The notes under the pieces are model-generated. The model did not search any database. It was not told the origin of the DNA and was given only the letters and a program-made list of their open reading frames with translations. 51,871 nt of DNA from Selenomonadaceae bacterium (GTDB taxonomy: Bacteria; Bacillota; Negativicutes; Selenomonadales; Selenomonadaceae): assembly GCA_022786545.1 (NCBI GenBank), contig JALFXV010000113.1:1-51871 (forward strand). Reading direction: 5' to 3'. The translations under genes and the position numbers were made by a program. Of the stretch, positions 43,754-51,866 are shown piece after piece; position 1 is the stretch's first letter, and each line of letters starts with the position of its first letter.

Positions 43754-44302
43754 TTAGTCTTCTTCCAGTTCCTCTACCCGGATGTTGTGGTTGGTAAATA
43801 CGCAGATATCGGCGGCAATCTTCATGGCCTCGGTGCAGATATCCTTTGCCTCCATCTCCGTGTGCTCCGCCAGGGCACGGGCGGCAGACAGGGCATAAAA
43901 GCCGCCGGAGCCGATAGCGCACACGCCCCCGTCCGGCTCGATGACCTCGCCGTTGCCGGACAGCATGAGGATGTTGTCCCTGTCTGCCACCAAAAGGAGG
44001 GCCTCCAGCTTTCTCAGCACCCTGTCGGTACGCCAGTCCTTGGCCATCTCCACGGAAGCCCGCTGCAGATTGCCATTGTATTCCTCCAGCTTTGCCTCGA
44101 ACTTCTCAAAGAGGGAAAAGGCATCCGCCACGGAACCTGCAAAGCCTGCCAGCACCTTGCCATGATGCAGCTTGCGGATTTTCCGCGCCGTGGCCTTCAT
44201 GATGGTGCTCTGGCCAAAAGTCACCTGGCCGTCACCGGCGATGGCTACCTTGCCATTCTTCTTGACTGCAACGATGGTCGTTGCATGAAACTGATTTTCC
44301 AT
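43754..44302 (-). CDS. hslV: ATP-dependent protease proteolytic subunit HslV
   Basis: A 182-residue HslV with the N-terminal nucleophile after a short propeptide, [21 protein letters not shown]; the likely catalytic residue is Thr8 after processing. The [17 protein letters not shown] segment is typical. There is no Ser in the leader, so a Ser-type mechanism as described for B. subtilis CodW is unlikely. It is 60 bp after trmFO, where other Firmicutes often have xerC. Confidence 0.96.
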   Translation of the reverse strand: MENQFHATTIVAVKKNGKVAIAGDGQVTFGQSTIMKATARKIRKLHHGKVLAGFAGSVADAFSLFEKFEAKLEEYNGNLQRASVEMAKDWRTDRVLRKLEALLLVADRDNILMLSGNGEVIEPDGGVCAIGSGGFYALSAARALAEHTEMEAKDICTEAMKIAADICVFTNHNIRVEELEED

Positions 44303-44362
44303 ATATAAACTCCTAATCCAAAATCCTGATACAAACTCCTATCCCGGAAACCATCCCTTCTC

Positions 44363-45685
44363 TCAGAGATGGTTTTCCTCCTTAAAGGCCTCCAGCATAG
44401 CCAGCGCCCTTTCGGCAATCCGCTGCTTCTTCAGCTTCTTGTCGCGGATTTTCTCCTTGATGGGGGACATGATACCGAAATTAACATTCATGGGCTGGAA
44501 ATGCCTGGCCGGTGCCGTGGTGATGTAATGGCACAGGGAGCCGTGGGCAGTCTCCTGAGGAAATACCACCGGCTTTTCCCCCCTGATGAGGCGGGCGGCA
44601 TTGATGCCTGCCACCAGCCCGGAGGCAGCCGACTCCACATAGCCCTCCACCCCTGTCATCTGCCCGGCAAAAAACAGGTTTTCCCTGTGCCGGAACTCCA
44701 GGGTAGGCCGCATGGTTTCCGGTGAATTGATAAAGGTATTCCGGTGCATGACGCCGTAGCGGACGAACTCAGCCTTTTCCAGCCCCGGTATCAGCCCGAA
44801 GACCCGCCGCTGCTCCGGCCACTTCAGGTGGGTCTGGAAGCCCACTATGTTGTAGAGGGTTCCCTCCGCATTGTCCTGCCTGAGCTGCACCACCGCATGG
44901 GCCAGCCGCCCGGTGTGGGGATTTTCCAGCCCCACCGGCTTCAGGGGGCCGAACAGCAGGGTGTCCTCACCCCGGGAGGCCATTTCCTCCACCGGCATGC
45001 AGCCCTCAAAGAAAATCTCCTTCTCAAAGCTGTGAGTTTCCGCCTTTTCCGCGTTCACCAGCTCCTGCCAGAAATGCCGGTACTGCTCCCTGTCCATAGG
45101 GCAGTTGATGTATGCCGCCTCCCCCTTGTTGTAGCGGGAAGCCTTCCATGCCTTGGACATGTCCACGGACTCCAGGGTGACGATAGGCGCTGCCGCATCA
45201 TAAAAATACAGGTACTCCTGCCCCATCAGCGCCCCGATGTCCTCCGCCAGCCTGCCGCAGGTCAAAGGGCCGCTAGCCACGATAGTCACCGCCCCCGGCT
45301 CCCGGGGAACCTTATCTACCTCTTCATGAATGACCCTGATCAGCGGATGATTTTTCACCCTGTCTGTAATATAACGGCTGAAGCCCAGCCTGTCAACTGC
45401 CAGGGCGCCCCCGGCAGGCACTTTCGTGGCATCTGCCGCCTCCATGATGAGGGAGCCCAGGCGGCGCATTTCCTCCTTCAGGACGCCCACGGCATTTTCC
45501 AGCCCGGCGCCCCGCAGGGAATTGCTGCACACCAATTCCGCAAACAAATCCGTCTTGTGGGCAGGTGTATTTTTCACCGGGCGCATCTCATAGAGCTCCA
45601 CGGGAATCCCCCGCCTTGCCGCCTGCCAGGCCGCCTCGCTGCCGGCCAGGCCGGCGCCTATGACAATAACCTTGTTAACTTGCAC
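44363..45685 (-). CDS. trmFO: methylenetetrahydrofolate-tRNA-(uracil-5-)-methyltransferase TrmFO
   Basis: A 440-residue folate/FAD-dependent enzyme that makes m5U54 in tRNA. FAD-binding motif [19 protein letters not shown] is at the N-terminus, the catalytic Cys region is [12 protein letters not shown], and [20 protein letters not shown] is near the C-terminus. The true start is GTG at 45685, giving [12 protein letters not shown]; the open frame extends farther inside topA. It overlaps topA by 11 bases. Confidence 0.97.
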   Translation of the reverse strand: MQVNKVIVIGAGLAGSEAAWQAARRGIPVELYEMRPVKNTPAHKTDLFAELVCSNSLRGAGLENAVGVLKEEMRRLGSLIMEAADATKVPAGGALAVDRLGFSRYITDRVKNHPLIRVIHEEVDKVPREPGAVTIVASGPLTCGRLAEDIGALMGQEYLYFYDAAAPIVTLESVDMSKAWKASRYNKGEAAYINCPMDREQYRHFWQELVNAEKAETHSFEKEIFFEGCMPVEEMASRGEDTLLFGPLKPVGLENPHTGRLAHAVVQLRQDNAEGTLYNIVGFQTHLKWPEQRRVFGLIPGLEKAEFVRYGVMHRNTFINSPETMRPTLEFRHRENLFFAGQMTGVEGYVESAASGLVAGINAARLIRGEKPVVFPQETAHGSLCHYITTAPARHFQPMNVNFGIMSPIKEKIRDKKLKKQRIAERALAMLEAFKEENHL

Positions 45686-48038
45686 TCTCAGCACTCTCTT
45701 TCGCCTTAGCAGCCTTTTCCCGCTGCTTTGCCAACTCTTTATTGATTGGATGATTAACCCGCGTTTCACAGGCATCGTTGCTGCAATAAGGCAGCACCCT
45801 GCCGTTTCTGTATACATGCTTCAGCTGCAGGCTGCCGCACTTAGGGCATTTTTCCTCCATAGGGATATCCCAGGTGACAAAATCGCACTCCGGATAATTC
45901 TTGCAGCCGTAGAAATTCTTGCCCCGGCGGGACTTTCTCTCCACGATGGTGCCATCGCACTTGGGGCACTTGATGCCCGTATCCTTCAGGAGGGGCTTGG
46001 TGCTGCGGCACTCCGGAAAACCCGGGCAGGCCAGGAACTTGCCGAACCGGCCCTGCTTCACCACCATCATGCGGCCGCATACATCGCAGGGCACGTCGGA
46101 GACCTCCACCGGCAGCTCCACATGGCCGATGGCCTCGTCCGCCTTGGCCAGCTCCTCCGCAAAAGGCCCGTAAAAATCCCTCAGCAGCTGCTGGCGGCTC
46201 AGTTCGCCTCCGGCAATACCGTCCAGGCGGCTCTCCATTGTGGCAGTGAACTTCTCGTCCACAATATCCTTGAAGTATTCCTCCAGCAAATCCACCACCA
46301 CAAAGCCCAGCTCTGTAGGCTGGAATGCCTTGCTGATGCGGGACACATATCCCCTGGCCAGGATGGTCTCAATAATCGGGGCATAGGTGCTGGGACGCCC
46401 GATGCCCTTTTCCTCCAGCAGCTTGACCAGGGAGGCGTCATTATACCTTGGGGGCGGCTCCGTAAAGTGCTGCTTAGGCACAGCCTTCATGAGCCTCAGT
46501 TCGTCCCCTGCCGCCAGTTCCGGCAGGTTCATGTCCTTATCTCCCTCGTTATCCGCCATGATGTAGACAGCCTGAAACCCCGGGAACTTCAGCTGGGAAC
46601 CGCTGGCGGCGGCCTGCAGGCTGCCGTTCTGCAATCTGACGGACAAGGTATCAAACACCACCGGTACCATCTGGCTGGCCACAAAACGCTGCCAGATCAG
46701 CTGATACAGCCTGAACTGGTCCTTGTTCAGGTACTTCTCAATTTCCTCCGGCACAAAGCCCACGCTGGTAGGGCGGATTGCCTCATGGGCATCCTGGGAC
46801 TTCTTGCTGGCTGAATAGATATTGGCAGTTTCCGGATAATACTCCTGGCCGAATTTCCCCAGGATGTACTCCCTGGCCTCCGCCTGGGCCATCTCCGAAA
46901 TGCGGGTGGAATCGGTACGCATGTAGGTGATGAGGCCGGAAGGGCCCTTGCGCCCCAGATCAATGCCCTCATAGAGCTGCTGGGCCACCATCATGGTCTT
47001 CCGGGAGGTAAAGCCCAGCTTCCTGGCCGCATCCTGCTGCAGGCTGGAGGTGGTAAAAGGCGCTGCAGCCTTGCGGCTTCTCTGCCGCTTCTTGACCTCG
47101 GACACCAGCCAGGTGCCCTCTGCCGCCAGGGCGGCGGCCCGCTCTGCATCCTGCTGGTTGTGAATATCCAGCTTGTAGCCCTTGATAGGCGGCATGTCCG
47201 CCGTCATCTCTCCTGCAGGGGCAAAATCCTCCCCCAGGGCCACCAGGTCAGCACCGAACTGATTGCTTTTTCCTTTCTTCAGCTTCAAATCAATGGTCCA
47301 ATATTCCTGGGACACAAAAGCCTGAATGGCCTTCTCCCGGTCGCAGATGAGCTTGACAGTCACGGACTGCACCCTGCCTGCACTGAGCCCTTTCCTGACC
47401 TTGCGCCAGAGCAGGGGGCTCAGCTTGTAGCCCACGATGCGGTCCAGCATGCGCCGGGCCTGCTGGGCATCCACCCGGTCAATATTAATCGGATGGGGCT
47501 CCTTGATAGCCGCCTGGATGGCCGGCTTGGTTATCTCGTTGAAGACTATGCGGCAGGGACTGGCGGCATCAATATCAAAAAGATGGGCCAGATGCCAGGC
47601 AATAGCCTCCCCCTCCCGGTCCGGGTCGCTGGCCAGGTACACCTTGTCAGCCTTGGCGGCATCCTTTTTCAAGGCCTTGATCAAATCCCCCTTGCCCCGG
47701 ATATTTATGTATTTAGGCTCAAAATTATTCTCTACATCAATGCCAAACTGGCTCTTGGGCAAATCCCTCAGATGCCCCATCGAAGCCCGGACAGTGTACC
47801 CCTTGCCCAAATAGCGCTCAATGGTCTTGGCCTTGGTAGGAGACTCCACCAGTACCAGCGTGCCGCCCTTCTCAGCCTTCTTGCCCTTTGTTTTTTTCGC
47901 AGCCGCCTTTGAGGCAGCTGTTTTCTTCGCCGCTGTCTTCCTGGCAGCTGTTTTCTTCGCCACCGGCTTCTTCATCCCGGCAGCCTCAACAGGGCTGCCT
48001 GCTTCCTTTATCTCAGCTTCTGCCTGCACCTTGCTCAC
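45675..48038 (-). CDS. topA: DNA topoisomerase I with Lys/Ala-rich N-terminal tail
   Basis: A 787-residue type IA topoisomerase. The TOPRIM domain ([18 protein letters not shown] and [13 protein letters not shown]), the active-site Tyr in [15 protein letters not shown] and three C-terminal zinc ribbons ([15 protein letters not shown] and CPKCGSL with matching Cys pairs) are all seen. Before the TOPRIM domain is a 58-residue tail of [20 protein letters not shown] type, resembling histone H1 tails. The start is GTG, overlapping dprA stop in a GTGA arrangement. The tail could increase DNA binding; this is inferred. Confidence 0.98.
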   Translation of the reverse strand: MSKVQAEAEIKEAGSPVEAAGMKKPVAKKTAARKTAAKKTAASKAAAKKTKGKKAEKGGTLVLVESPTKAKTIERYLGKGYTVRASMGHLRDLPKSQFGIDVENNFEPKYINIRGKGDLIKALKKDAAKADKVYLASDPDREGEAIAWHLAHLFDIDAASPCRIVFNEITKPAIQAAIKEPHPINIDRVDAQQARRMLDRIVGYKLSPLLWRKVRKGLSAGRVQSVTVKLICDREKAIQAFVSQEYWTIDLKLKKGKSNQFGADLVALGEDFAPAGEMTADMPPIKGYKLDIHNQQDAERAAALAAEGTWLVSEVKKRQRSRKAAAPFTTSSLQQDAARKLGFTSRKTMMVAQQLYEGIDLGRKGPSGLITYMRTDSTRISEMAQAEAREYILGKFGQEYYPETANIYSASKKSQDAHEAIRPTSVGFVPEEIEKYLNKDQFRLYQLIWQRFVASQMVPVVFDTLSVRLQNGSLQAAASGSQLKFPGFQAVYIMADNEGDKDMNLPELAAGDELRLMKAVPKQHFTEPPPRYNDASLVKLLEEKGIGRPSTYAPIIETILARGYVSRISKAFQPTELGFVVVDLLEEYFKDIVDEKFTATMESRLDGIAGGELSRQQLLRDFYGPFAEELAKADEAIGHVELPVEVSDVPCDVCGRMMVVKQGRFGKFLACPGFPECRSTKPLLKDTGIKCPKCDGTIVERKSRRGKNFYGCKNYPECDFVTWDIPMEEKCPKCGSLQLKHVYRNGRVLPYCSNDACETRVNHPINKELAKQREKAAKAKESAESAS

Positions 48039-49153
48039 AAAACTCCTTCCTTCACTGTACGGACATAACGGTGAAGGTCATCCGACCGTACTAACCCCTT
48101 AAATTCCAGCTGTAATAACACAAATGCCGCATTGGCAACATCACCGCCGTGCAGCCGATAGATTACCTCGTCTATGGACAGGGGCGCATCAAACTGCAGC
48201 ACCTGCAAAATGCGTTCCTCCGTCTCCGTTATTATAGCATGAGTTTTATTTTTTTCATCAATATTTTTCTGTTTCCTGCTTTTTTTTGCAAATTCAGGAT
48301 ACTCCTCAATAATATCATGACTGTCAATAACCAGCTTGGCCCCCTGCTGAATCAGCCGGTGGCAGCCTGTGCTGACAGGGGAAAAGATGCTGCCGGGTAC
48401 TGCAAAGACATCCCTGCCCTCGCTGACCGCCATCTCTGCCGTAATCAGGGAGCCGCTTCTCTTGGCCGCCTCCACCACGATAGTCCCCAGGCACATGCCG
48501 CTGATGATGCGGTTCCTGGCAGGAAAATTGCCGGCCAGCGGCCTGGTGCCGGGCAAATACTCGGAAAGCACAGCCCCCCTTTCGGCAATCTCCGCCAGCA
48601 GCCTGCCGCTGCCGGCAGGATACACCACATCCACGCCGCAGCCCAGCACAGCCTCAGTAATGCCCTTTTTCAGGGCGCCCTGATGGCTGCAGGTATCCAC
48701 ACCCAGGGCTCCGCCGCTGACCACCGCAAAGCCCGCTGCAGCCAGGGAGCTGCCCAGGGATTCCGCCACGTTCCTGCCGTAAGCGCTGACGCGCCTTGAG
48801 CCCACCATAGCCAGCCGGGGCCTCTCCGCCAGCCTGCCCCGGTAGAAAAGGGCCAGGGGCGGATTGTTAATCTCCTTCAGCAGGGCAGGATATTCCCCCT
48901 CCTCAATAGTGCACAGGCTGATGCCTTTCCTGCCGCACTCCTCCTGCAGCCTCTCAGGCCAATCAGGCTGCTCACGCCTGGCCTGCAGCAGGCTTTCCAG
49001 CACGCCGTTATCCAGTATCTTCGCCTGCCGGAGCTCCCCTTCCCCGGCCTGCCACACTGCTGCAGCCGAACAAAAATAATTTATCAGCCGCCTGATCCGC
49101 TTGCCGCCCAGGCCATGCACCCCTTGCAGGGCGGCCAGAAAAAATTTTTCCAT
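48035..49153 (-). CDS. dprA: DNA processing protein DprA (Smf)
   Basis: A 372-residue DprA that loads RecA onto incoming single-stranded DNA during transformation. It has an N-terminal helical region, the Rossmann core (MVGSRRVSAYGRNVAESLG, VVSGGALGVDTCSHQGAL, SGSLITAEMAVSEGRDVFAV) and a winged-helix C-terminus (DAPLSIDEVIYRLHGGDVAN). It is the first gene of the dprA-topA-trmFO-hslV-hslU run, with its own promoter upstream. Confidence 0.96.
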   Translation of the reverse strand: MEKFFLAALQGVHGLGGKRIRRLINYFCSAAAVWQAGEGELRQAKILDNGVLESLLQARREQPDWPERLQEECGRKGISLCTIEEGEYPALLKEINNPPLALFYRGRLAERPRLAMVGSRRVSAYGRNVAESLGSSLAAAGFAVVSGGALGVDTCSHQGALKKGITEAVLGCGVDVVYPAGSGRLLAEIAERGAVLSEYLPGTRPLAGNFPARNRIISGMCLGTIVVEAAKRSGSLITAEMAVSEGRDVFAVPGSIFSPVSTGCHRLIQQGAKLVIDSHDIIEEYPEFAKKSRKQKNIDEKNKTHAIITETEERILQVLQFDAPLSIDEVIYRLHGGDVANAAFVLLQLEFKGLVRSDDLHRYVRTVKEGVL

Positions 49154-49176
49154 ACTTCTTCACCTCGCCTGCCGCT

Positions 49177-49205
49177 ATCATAGCCTTTTTCTTAAAAAAA
49201 ATCAA
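49177..49205 (-). promoter_or_regulatory. promoter of the dprA-topA operon
   Basis: On the minus strand TTGATT (49200-49205) and TATGAT (49177-49182) are separated by 17 bp. The start site would be near 49170, giving a short leader to the dprA ATG at 49153. Confidence 0.75.
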
Positions 49206-49214
49206 TATTTTATC

Positions 49215-49254
49215 AAAAAAAATAAGCTGTTAATCGCATCATCATTAACAGCTT
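49215..49254 (-). terminator. terminator of folB
   Basis: On the minus strand AAGCTGTTAAT and ATTAACAGCTT form an 11-bp perfect stem with a nine-base loop, followed by a run of eight T. Confidence 0.9.
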
Positions 49255-49274
49255 TAATATGTATATTAATATTA

Positions 49275-49295
49275 ATATATATATATATATATATA
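49275..49295. repeat. (AT)10 dinucleotide repeat
   Basis: Ten tandem AT units lie just two bases from the folB stop codon and before its terminator. This is a simple sequence repeat in an untranslated region. Confidence 0.9.
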
Positions 49296-49296
49296 C

Positions 49297-49659
49297 TTAC
49301 TCCGCCTTGCGGGTGACTTCCACCTCCACATAGTCCATCGGCCCCGTAATAGTGGCGTTATTCCTGCGGGCGGTGACAGTGACCTCCGCCAGGTTCTGGT
49401 ACTGGGAGAGCAGCTTGTCGGCAATATGGCCTGCCAGCGCCCTCATGTGGGTGAAACGCTTATTTTCCACAGTCTCCTTCACAGTAGCATAAATAGCCGT
49501 GGAATGAACATTATCATTTGCCTCATCATTTTCAATGACAGCATCGTCCCTGGTGATAGCCTCCACATCAAAATAGAACTTCTGCCCCAGCTCACGCTCG
49601 TACTCATAGGTGCCGTGAAAGCCGTACAACATCATGTTGACCAATCTGATTTTTGCCAC
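49297..49659 (-). CDS. folB: dihydroneopterin aldolase FolB
   Basis: A 120-residue FolB, the folate pathway enzyme that converts dihydroneopterin to hydroxymethyl-dihydropterin. Signature LVNMMLYGFHGTYEYERELG then GQKFYFDVEAI, and the C-terminal MRALAGHIADKLLSQY stretch. The start is GTG (GTGGCAAAAATC) with AGGAG ten bases upstream. Its upstream neighbour resembles a DHPS N-terminal domain, another folate function, 113 bp away. No folK or folP gene is here. Confidence 0.92.
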   Translation of the reverse strand: MAKIRLVNMMLYGFHGTYEYERELGQKFYFDVEAITRDDAVIENDEANDNVHSTAIYATVKETVENKRFTHMRALAGHIADKLLSQYQNLAEVTVTARRNNATITGPMDYVEVEVTRKAE

Positions 49660-49741
49660 AATAACACATCTCCTATCTGCAAAACAATTATGCCATTGTT
49701 AATATTTCGCCGCAGGAAGCATTTTTCCTGCCAAAAAACAA

Positions 49742-49756
49742 AATTTTCTAAAAATA
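49742..49756. promoter_or_regulatory. CodY-box-like site upstream of folB
   Basis: AATTTTCTAAAAATA matches the CodY consensus AATTTTCWGAAAATT at 13 of 15 positions. It lies about 85-95 bases upstream of the folB start. AT-rich gaps throw up such matches by chance, so this is only a candidate. Confidence 0.3.
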
Positions 49757-49772
49757 GGACTTATGACTGATA

Positions 49773-50132
49773 TCATTTCCCTGCCATTACTCCGTCAATA
49801 TACGCCTCCAGCTCCCCGGCAACCGCCTTCAGCCCCCAGGGCTGTTCCTTCAGCCGGGGAATTGCCCGCCTCAGCTGGGCCACCGTTGCCAGCACCAGCA
49901 CATCCGTATAGGGGGCTGCCAGATTGATGGTGGCAGCGGACACCGCCGCCTCTGCGCCCTGGCTGAGCATGGCCTGCTTCAGGATATTGGCCGCCCTGGT
50001 GTCCACCCTTTCCAGCCGTATGGCCTGAAACAGGGCCTTTTCCGCCATAATCTCCGCGCCGCGGCGGGTGACGCCTATTTCCTGCATGGCTTCTGCCGCA
50101 TCAGCTGCATTATTTATCTGCACAATTTGCAT
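49773..50132 (-). CDS. standalone DHPS N-terminal-like domain protein
   Basis: A 119-residue protein. Residues 12-115 (EAMQEIGVTRRGAEIMAEKA, RAANILKQAMLSQGAEAAVS and LVLATVAQLRRAIPRLKEQP) resemble the N-terminal domain that precedes the pterin-binding barrel in long dihydropteroate synthases of clostridia. Here it ends before any barrel. The comparison is from memory and needs a search. The upstream open frame begins at 50213, but AGAGG five bases before ATG at 50132 gives the start. It lies next to folB. The divergent promoter of the micro-ORF overlaps its start codon. Confidence 0.65.
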   Translation of the reverse strand: MQIVQINNAADAAEAMQEIGVTRRGAEIMAEKALFQAIRLERVDTRAANILKQAMLSQGAEAAVSAATINLAAPYTDVLVLATVAQLRRAIPRLKEQPWGLKAVAGELEAYIDGVMAGK

Positions 50133-50155
50133 AAACAACCTCTTTCCATTATAAT
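50127..50155 (+). promoter_or_regulatory. sigma-A promoter of the micro-ORF
   Basis: On the plus strand TTGCAT (50127-50132) and a perfect TATAAT (50150-50155) are separated by exactly 17 bp. The start site would be near 50162. Confidence 0.8.
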
Positions 50156-50188
50156 GTATCTGAGAAACGATATAAAGGAGGGGACAGG

Positions 50189-50266
50189 ATGGGTGACCTG
50201 GCCATACTGGCACTGCTCATGATGATGGTTTCCTACACCTTCTGGGATGATATTTTCACCGATTAA
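50189..50266 (+). CDS. 25-residue membrane micro-protein
   Basis: A small plus-strand ORF, the only plus-strand gene with support. It encodes 25 residues: MGDLAILALLMMMVSYTFWD followed by DIFTD. A 16-residue hydrophobic stretch forms a likely membrane helix, with acidic residues at the C-terminus. The ribosome binding site is strong (AAAGGAGG, eight bases before ATG). A consensus sigma-A promoter lies upstream and a terminator begins two bases after the stop codon. Such completeness makes a real gene likely. No family is recognised. Confidence 0.72.
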   Translation: MGDLAILALLMMMVSYTFWDDIFTD

Positions 50267-50267
50267 G

Positions 50268-50299
50268 CAAGGTTGGCTTTCGCCAGCCCTTGTTTTTTT
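50268..50299 (+). terminator. terminator of the micro-ORF
   Basis: CAAGGTTGGC and GCCAGCCCTTG form a stem of ten pairs with one bulge (50268-50292) and a TTTC loop, followed by seven T. Confidence 0.88.
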
Positions 50300-50301
50300 G
50301 C

Positions 50302-50330
50302 AAAAAAAACAAGGGGCGGATAACGCCCCT
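50302..50330 (-). terminator. terminator of the NlpC/P60 gene
   Basis: On the minus strand AGGGGCG and CGCCCCT form a perfect 7-bp stem with a five-base loop, followed by TTG and eight T. It ends close to the opposing terminator of the micro-ORF. Confidence 0.9.
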
Positions 50331-50339
50331 AAAAAAATC

Positions 50340-51002
50340 TTACAACACCCTGCGGGCACCGATGTAACAGGACCCCCAGTAACCGCTATTCAAGGAATCA
50401 ATCGCCACGCCGCGGCTGGAAGAGGCGTTGATAAAGCTGCTATCCCCCAGATAGATACCTACATGAGAAGGCCCGTACTCATAGGTTGAGAAAAAGACCA
50501 GGTCACCAGGCACCAGCTCGCCCCGGGAAACCGGTATACCGACTTCATACTGCGCATCCGCTGTACGAGGCAGATAAATGCCGGCATTGGCGAATACGTA
50601 ACGCACATAGCCGGAGCAATCAAAACCGCTTGGGGAGGTGCCGCCAAAAACATACGGCACACCAAGATAATTCATAGAGTGGGCTACCACCCTGCGTGAA
50701 ATGTAGTTAGAGCTACGGCTCACCTGAGGCATGCTGCGTCCCATGAGGGCCGAGTAGGTACTAGGCCCTACCAGGCCGTCAGCTTCCAGTCCCCTGGAAT
50801 TCTGAAAGGACTTGATAGCCTCTGCCGTTGCAGGACCGAAATCCCCATCTGCCGCTACATCATAACCCAGACTAGCCAGCTGCCCCTGAATCTCCGCTAC
50901 CTCGCTGCCCTGGTCTCCCATGCGGAAGGCTGATGCAAAAGCCACCGCTGAAAACAGGCACATCATCATAGATAGCACCAAAATACGCTTCAAGCTACCC
51001 AA
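50340..51002 (-). CDS. secreted NlpC/P60 peptidoglycan endopeptidase with PG-binding domain
   Basis: A 220-residue exported cell-wall hydrolase. A signal peptide (about residues 1-24, cut after AFASA) is followed by a PG_binding_1 domain (about 28-88; FGPATAEAIKSFQNSRGLEA) and an NlpC/P60 domain. Its catalytic Cys is C129 in FDCSGYVRYVF and His is H180 in GPSHVGIYLGD, with Asn192 in the third position. It cleaves stem-peptide cross-links. The TTG start has GGAG seven bases upstream. A c-di-AMP riboswitch ends about 20 bases before it, typical control for this class of enzyme. Confidence 0.95.
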   Translation of the reverse strand: MGSLKRILVLSMMMCLFSAVAFASAFRMGDQGSEVAEIQGQLASLGYDVAADGDFGPATAEAIKSFQNSRGLEADGLVGPSTYSALMGRSMPQVSRSSNYISRRVVAHSMNYLGVPYVFGGTSPSGFDCSGYVRYVFANAGIYLPRTADAQYEVGIPVSRGELVPGDLVFFSTYEYGPSHVGIYLGDSSFINASSSRGVAIDSLNSGYWGSCYIGARRVL

Positions 51003-51023
51003 AAAGACACTCCTCTCTCTTTT

Positions 51024-51204
51024 CGCCTGCGAGGTTAGCTGTCGGGTTAGGGTGGAGATACACCCTTTCTTCGCGGTCTTGCCGAAGCCGCCGCTTATAA
51101 TTCACCCCAATAACCTTTATGCTCCGCGGCACAATCCTTTGCCATGCCGCCTTCGCACTAGAATTAATAATCTGGTTCCCCCGCTCCTGGGCTGGATTAG
51201 GCTT
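51024..51204 (-). promoter_or_regulatory. c-di-AMP riboswitch (ydaO/yuaA type)
   Basis: On the minus strand the leader before the NlpC/P60 gene contains the ydaO-class signatures in order: CAGGAGCGGGGGAACCA (51173-51189), GGGGTGAAT (51101-51109) and GACAGCTAACCTCG (51030-51043). P1 forms from GCCT near 51203 and AGGC near 51027. The aptamer is about 180 nt and ends about 20 nt before the start codon. In this class, c-di-AMP usually switches the gene off. The expression platform is not clear. Confidence 0.92.
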
Positions 51205-51289
51205 TTTATATAAATAAAACCCATTTCTGTTGTAGTATTCGACATAGGTGGACCAAAGTCCTGCCTGATGCCGAAAAAATTTAAAAAAA

Positions 51290-51664
51290 GTTATCAGCGC
51301 TCAATAAGCCGAGTTCTGTTCCGCTTGCGCGGCGACAATCATTTATCTGGACTGCCAGTTGCCTGGCAGCTCTAGCGACACACCCGGAAGGTCAGCGGGC
51401 CGCCTCGTATCCTTCCCTATTCGGTCTTGCTCCATGTGAGGTTTATCAAGCCAGCCAGTCACCTGGCTGCTGGTGCGCTCTTACCGCACCTTTCCATCCT
51501 TGCCGGCAGGCGGACCTGCTTAGGCGGTTTCCGTTTCTATGACACTATCTCTGGGGTCACCCCCGCTGGACGTTATCCAGCACACTGCCCTGCGGAGCCC
51601 GGACTTTCCTCAAGCGCGCACGCACAAGTGCGCCACGCCAGCGATTGTCTTTCACGCTCATAAC
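51290..51664 (-). ncRNA. rnpB: RNase P RNA, bacterial class A
   Basis: A 375-nt RNase P RNA, the ribozyme that trims tRNA 5' ends. Core sequence GAGGAAAGTCCGGGCTCC lies at 51594-51611. The 5' end GTTATGAGCG pairs with the 3' end CGCTGATAAC to close P1, with one mismatch, so both ends are defined. It starts seven bases past the promoter -10 box. The 3' end is followed by seven T. Confidence 0.96.
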
Positions 51665-51670
51665 AGCAGT

Positions 51671-51699
51671 ATTATAGCATAAACAAAATCGGGTGTCAA
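51671..51699 (-). promoter_or_regulatory. sigma-A promoter of rnpB
   Basis: On the minus strand perfect TTGACA (51694-51699) and TATAAT (51671-51676) are separated by exactly 17 bp. Confidence 0.93.
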
Positions 51700-51730
51700 T
51701 TTTCTACATTATAGATAAGATTTATTATAC

Positions 51731-51774
51731 AAATTTCAGTTTGTAAAAAGAGATTTCAGTTTGTCGTAGTGCTT
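51731..51774 (-). repeat. 44-bp inverted repeat, right copy
   Basis: These bases are identical in reverse complement to 121-164. The copy lies 31 bp upstream of the rnpB -35 box. On its right edge CGTAGT (51765-51770) can pair with ACTACG (51782-51787). Confidence 0.9.
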
Positions 51775-51837
51775 ATTTGTAACTACGAGCATATACTGAT
51801 TGAAATAATTTGGTAGTTCGTGGACTCTGTTCAGACT

Positions 51838-51866
51838 AAAAAATGGGCTGAGCGGGACAGCTACCC
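51838..51866 (-). terminator. possible terminator of an upstream gene outside the window
   Basis: On the minus strand GCTG and CAGC can pair within a GC-rich 22-base stretch, with weaker outer pairs, followed by six T. The stem is imperfect, so this is tentative. The rest of 51775-51837 contains no gene that I can support. Confidence 0.3.

Noticed and set aside
49711..49732. Terminator after the DHPS-like gene.
   Set aside because: A GCAGGAA/TTCCTGC hairpin exists, but no T-run follows on the minus strand.
121..51774. The whole window as a composite transposon with 44-bp ends.
   Set aside because: The contents are core chromosomal genes in conserved order. No transposase and no target-site duplication at the ends are visible.
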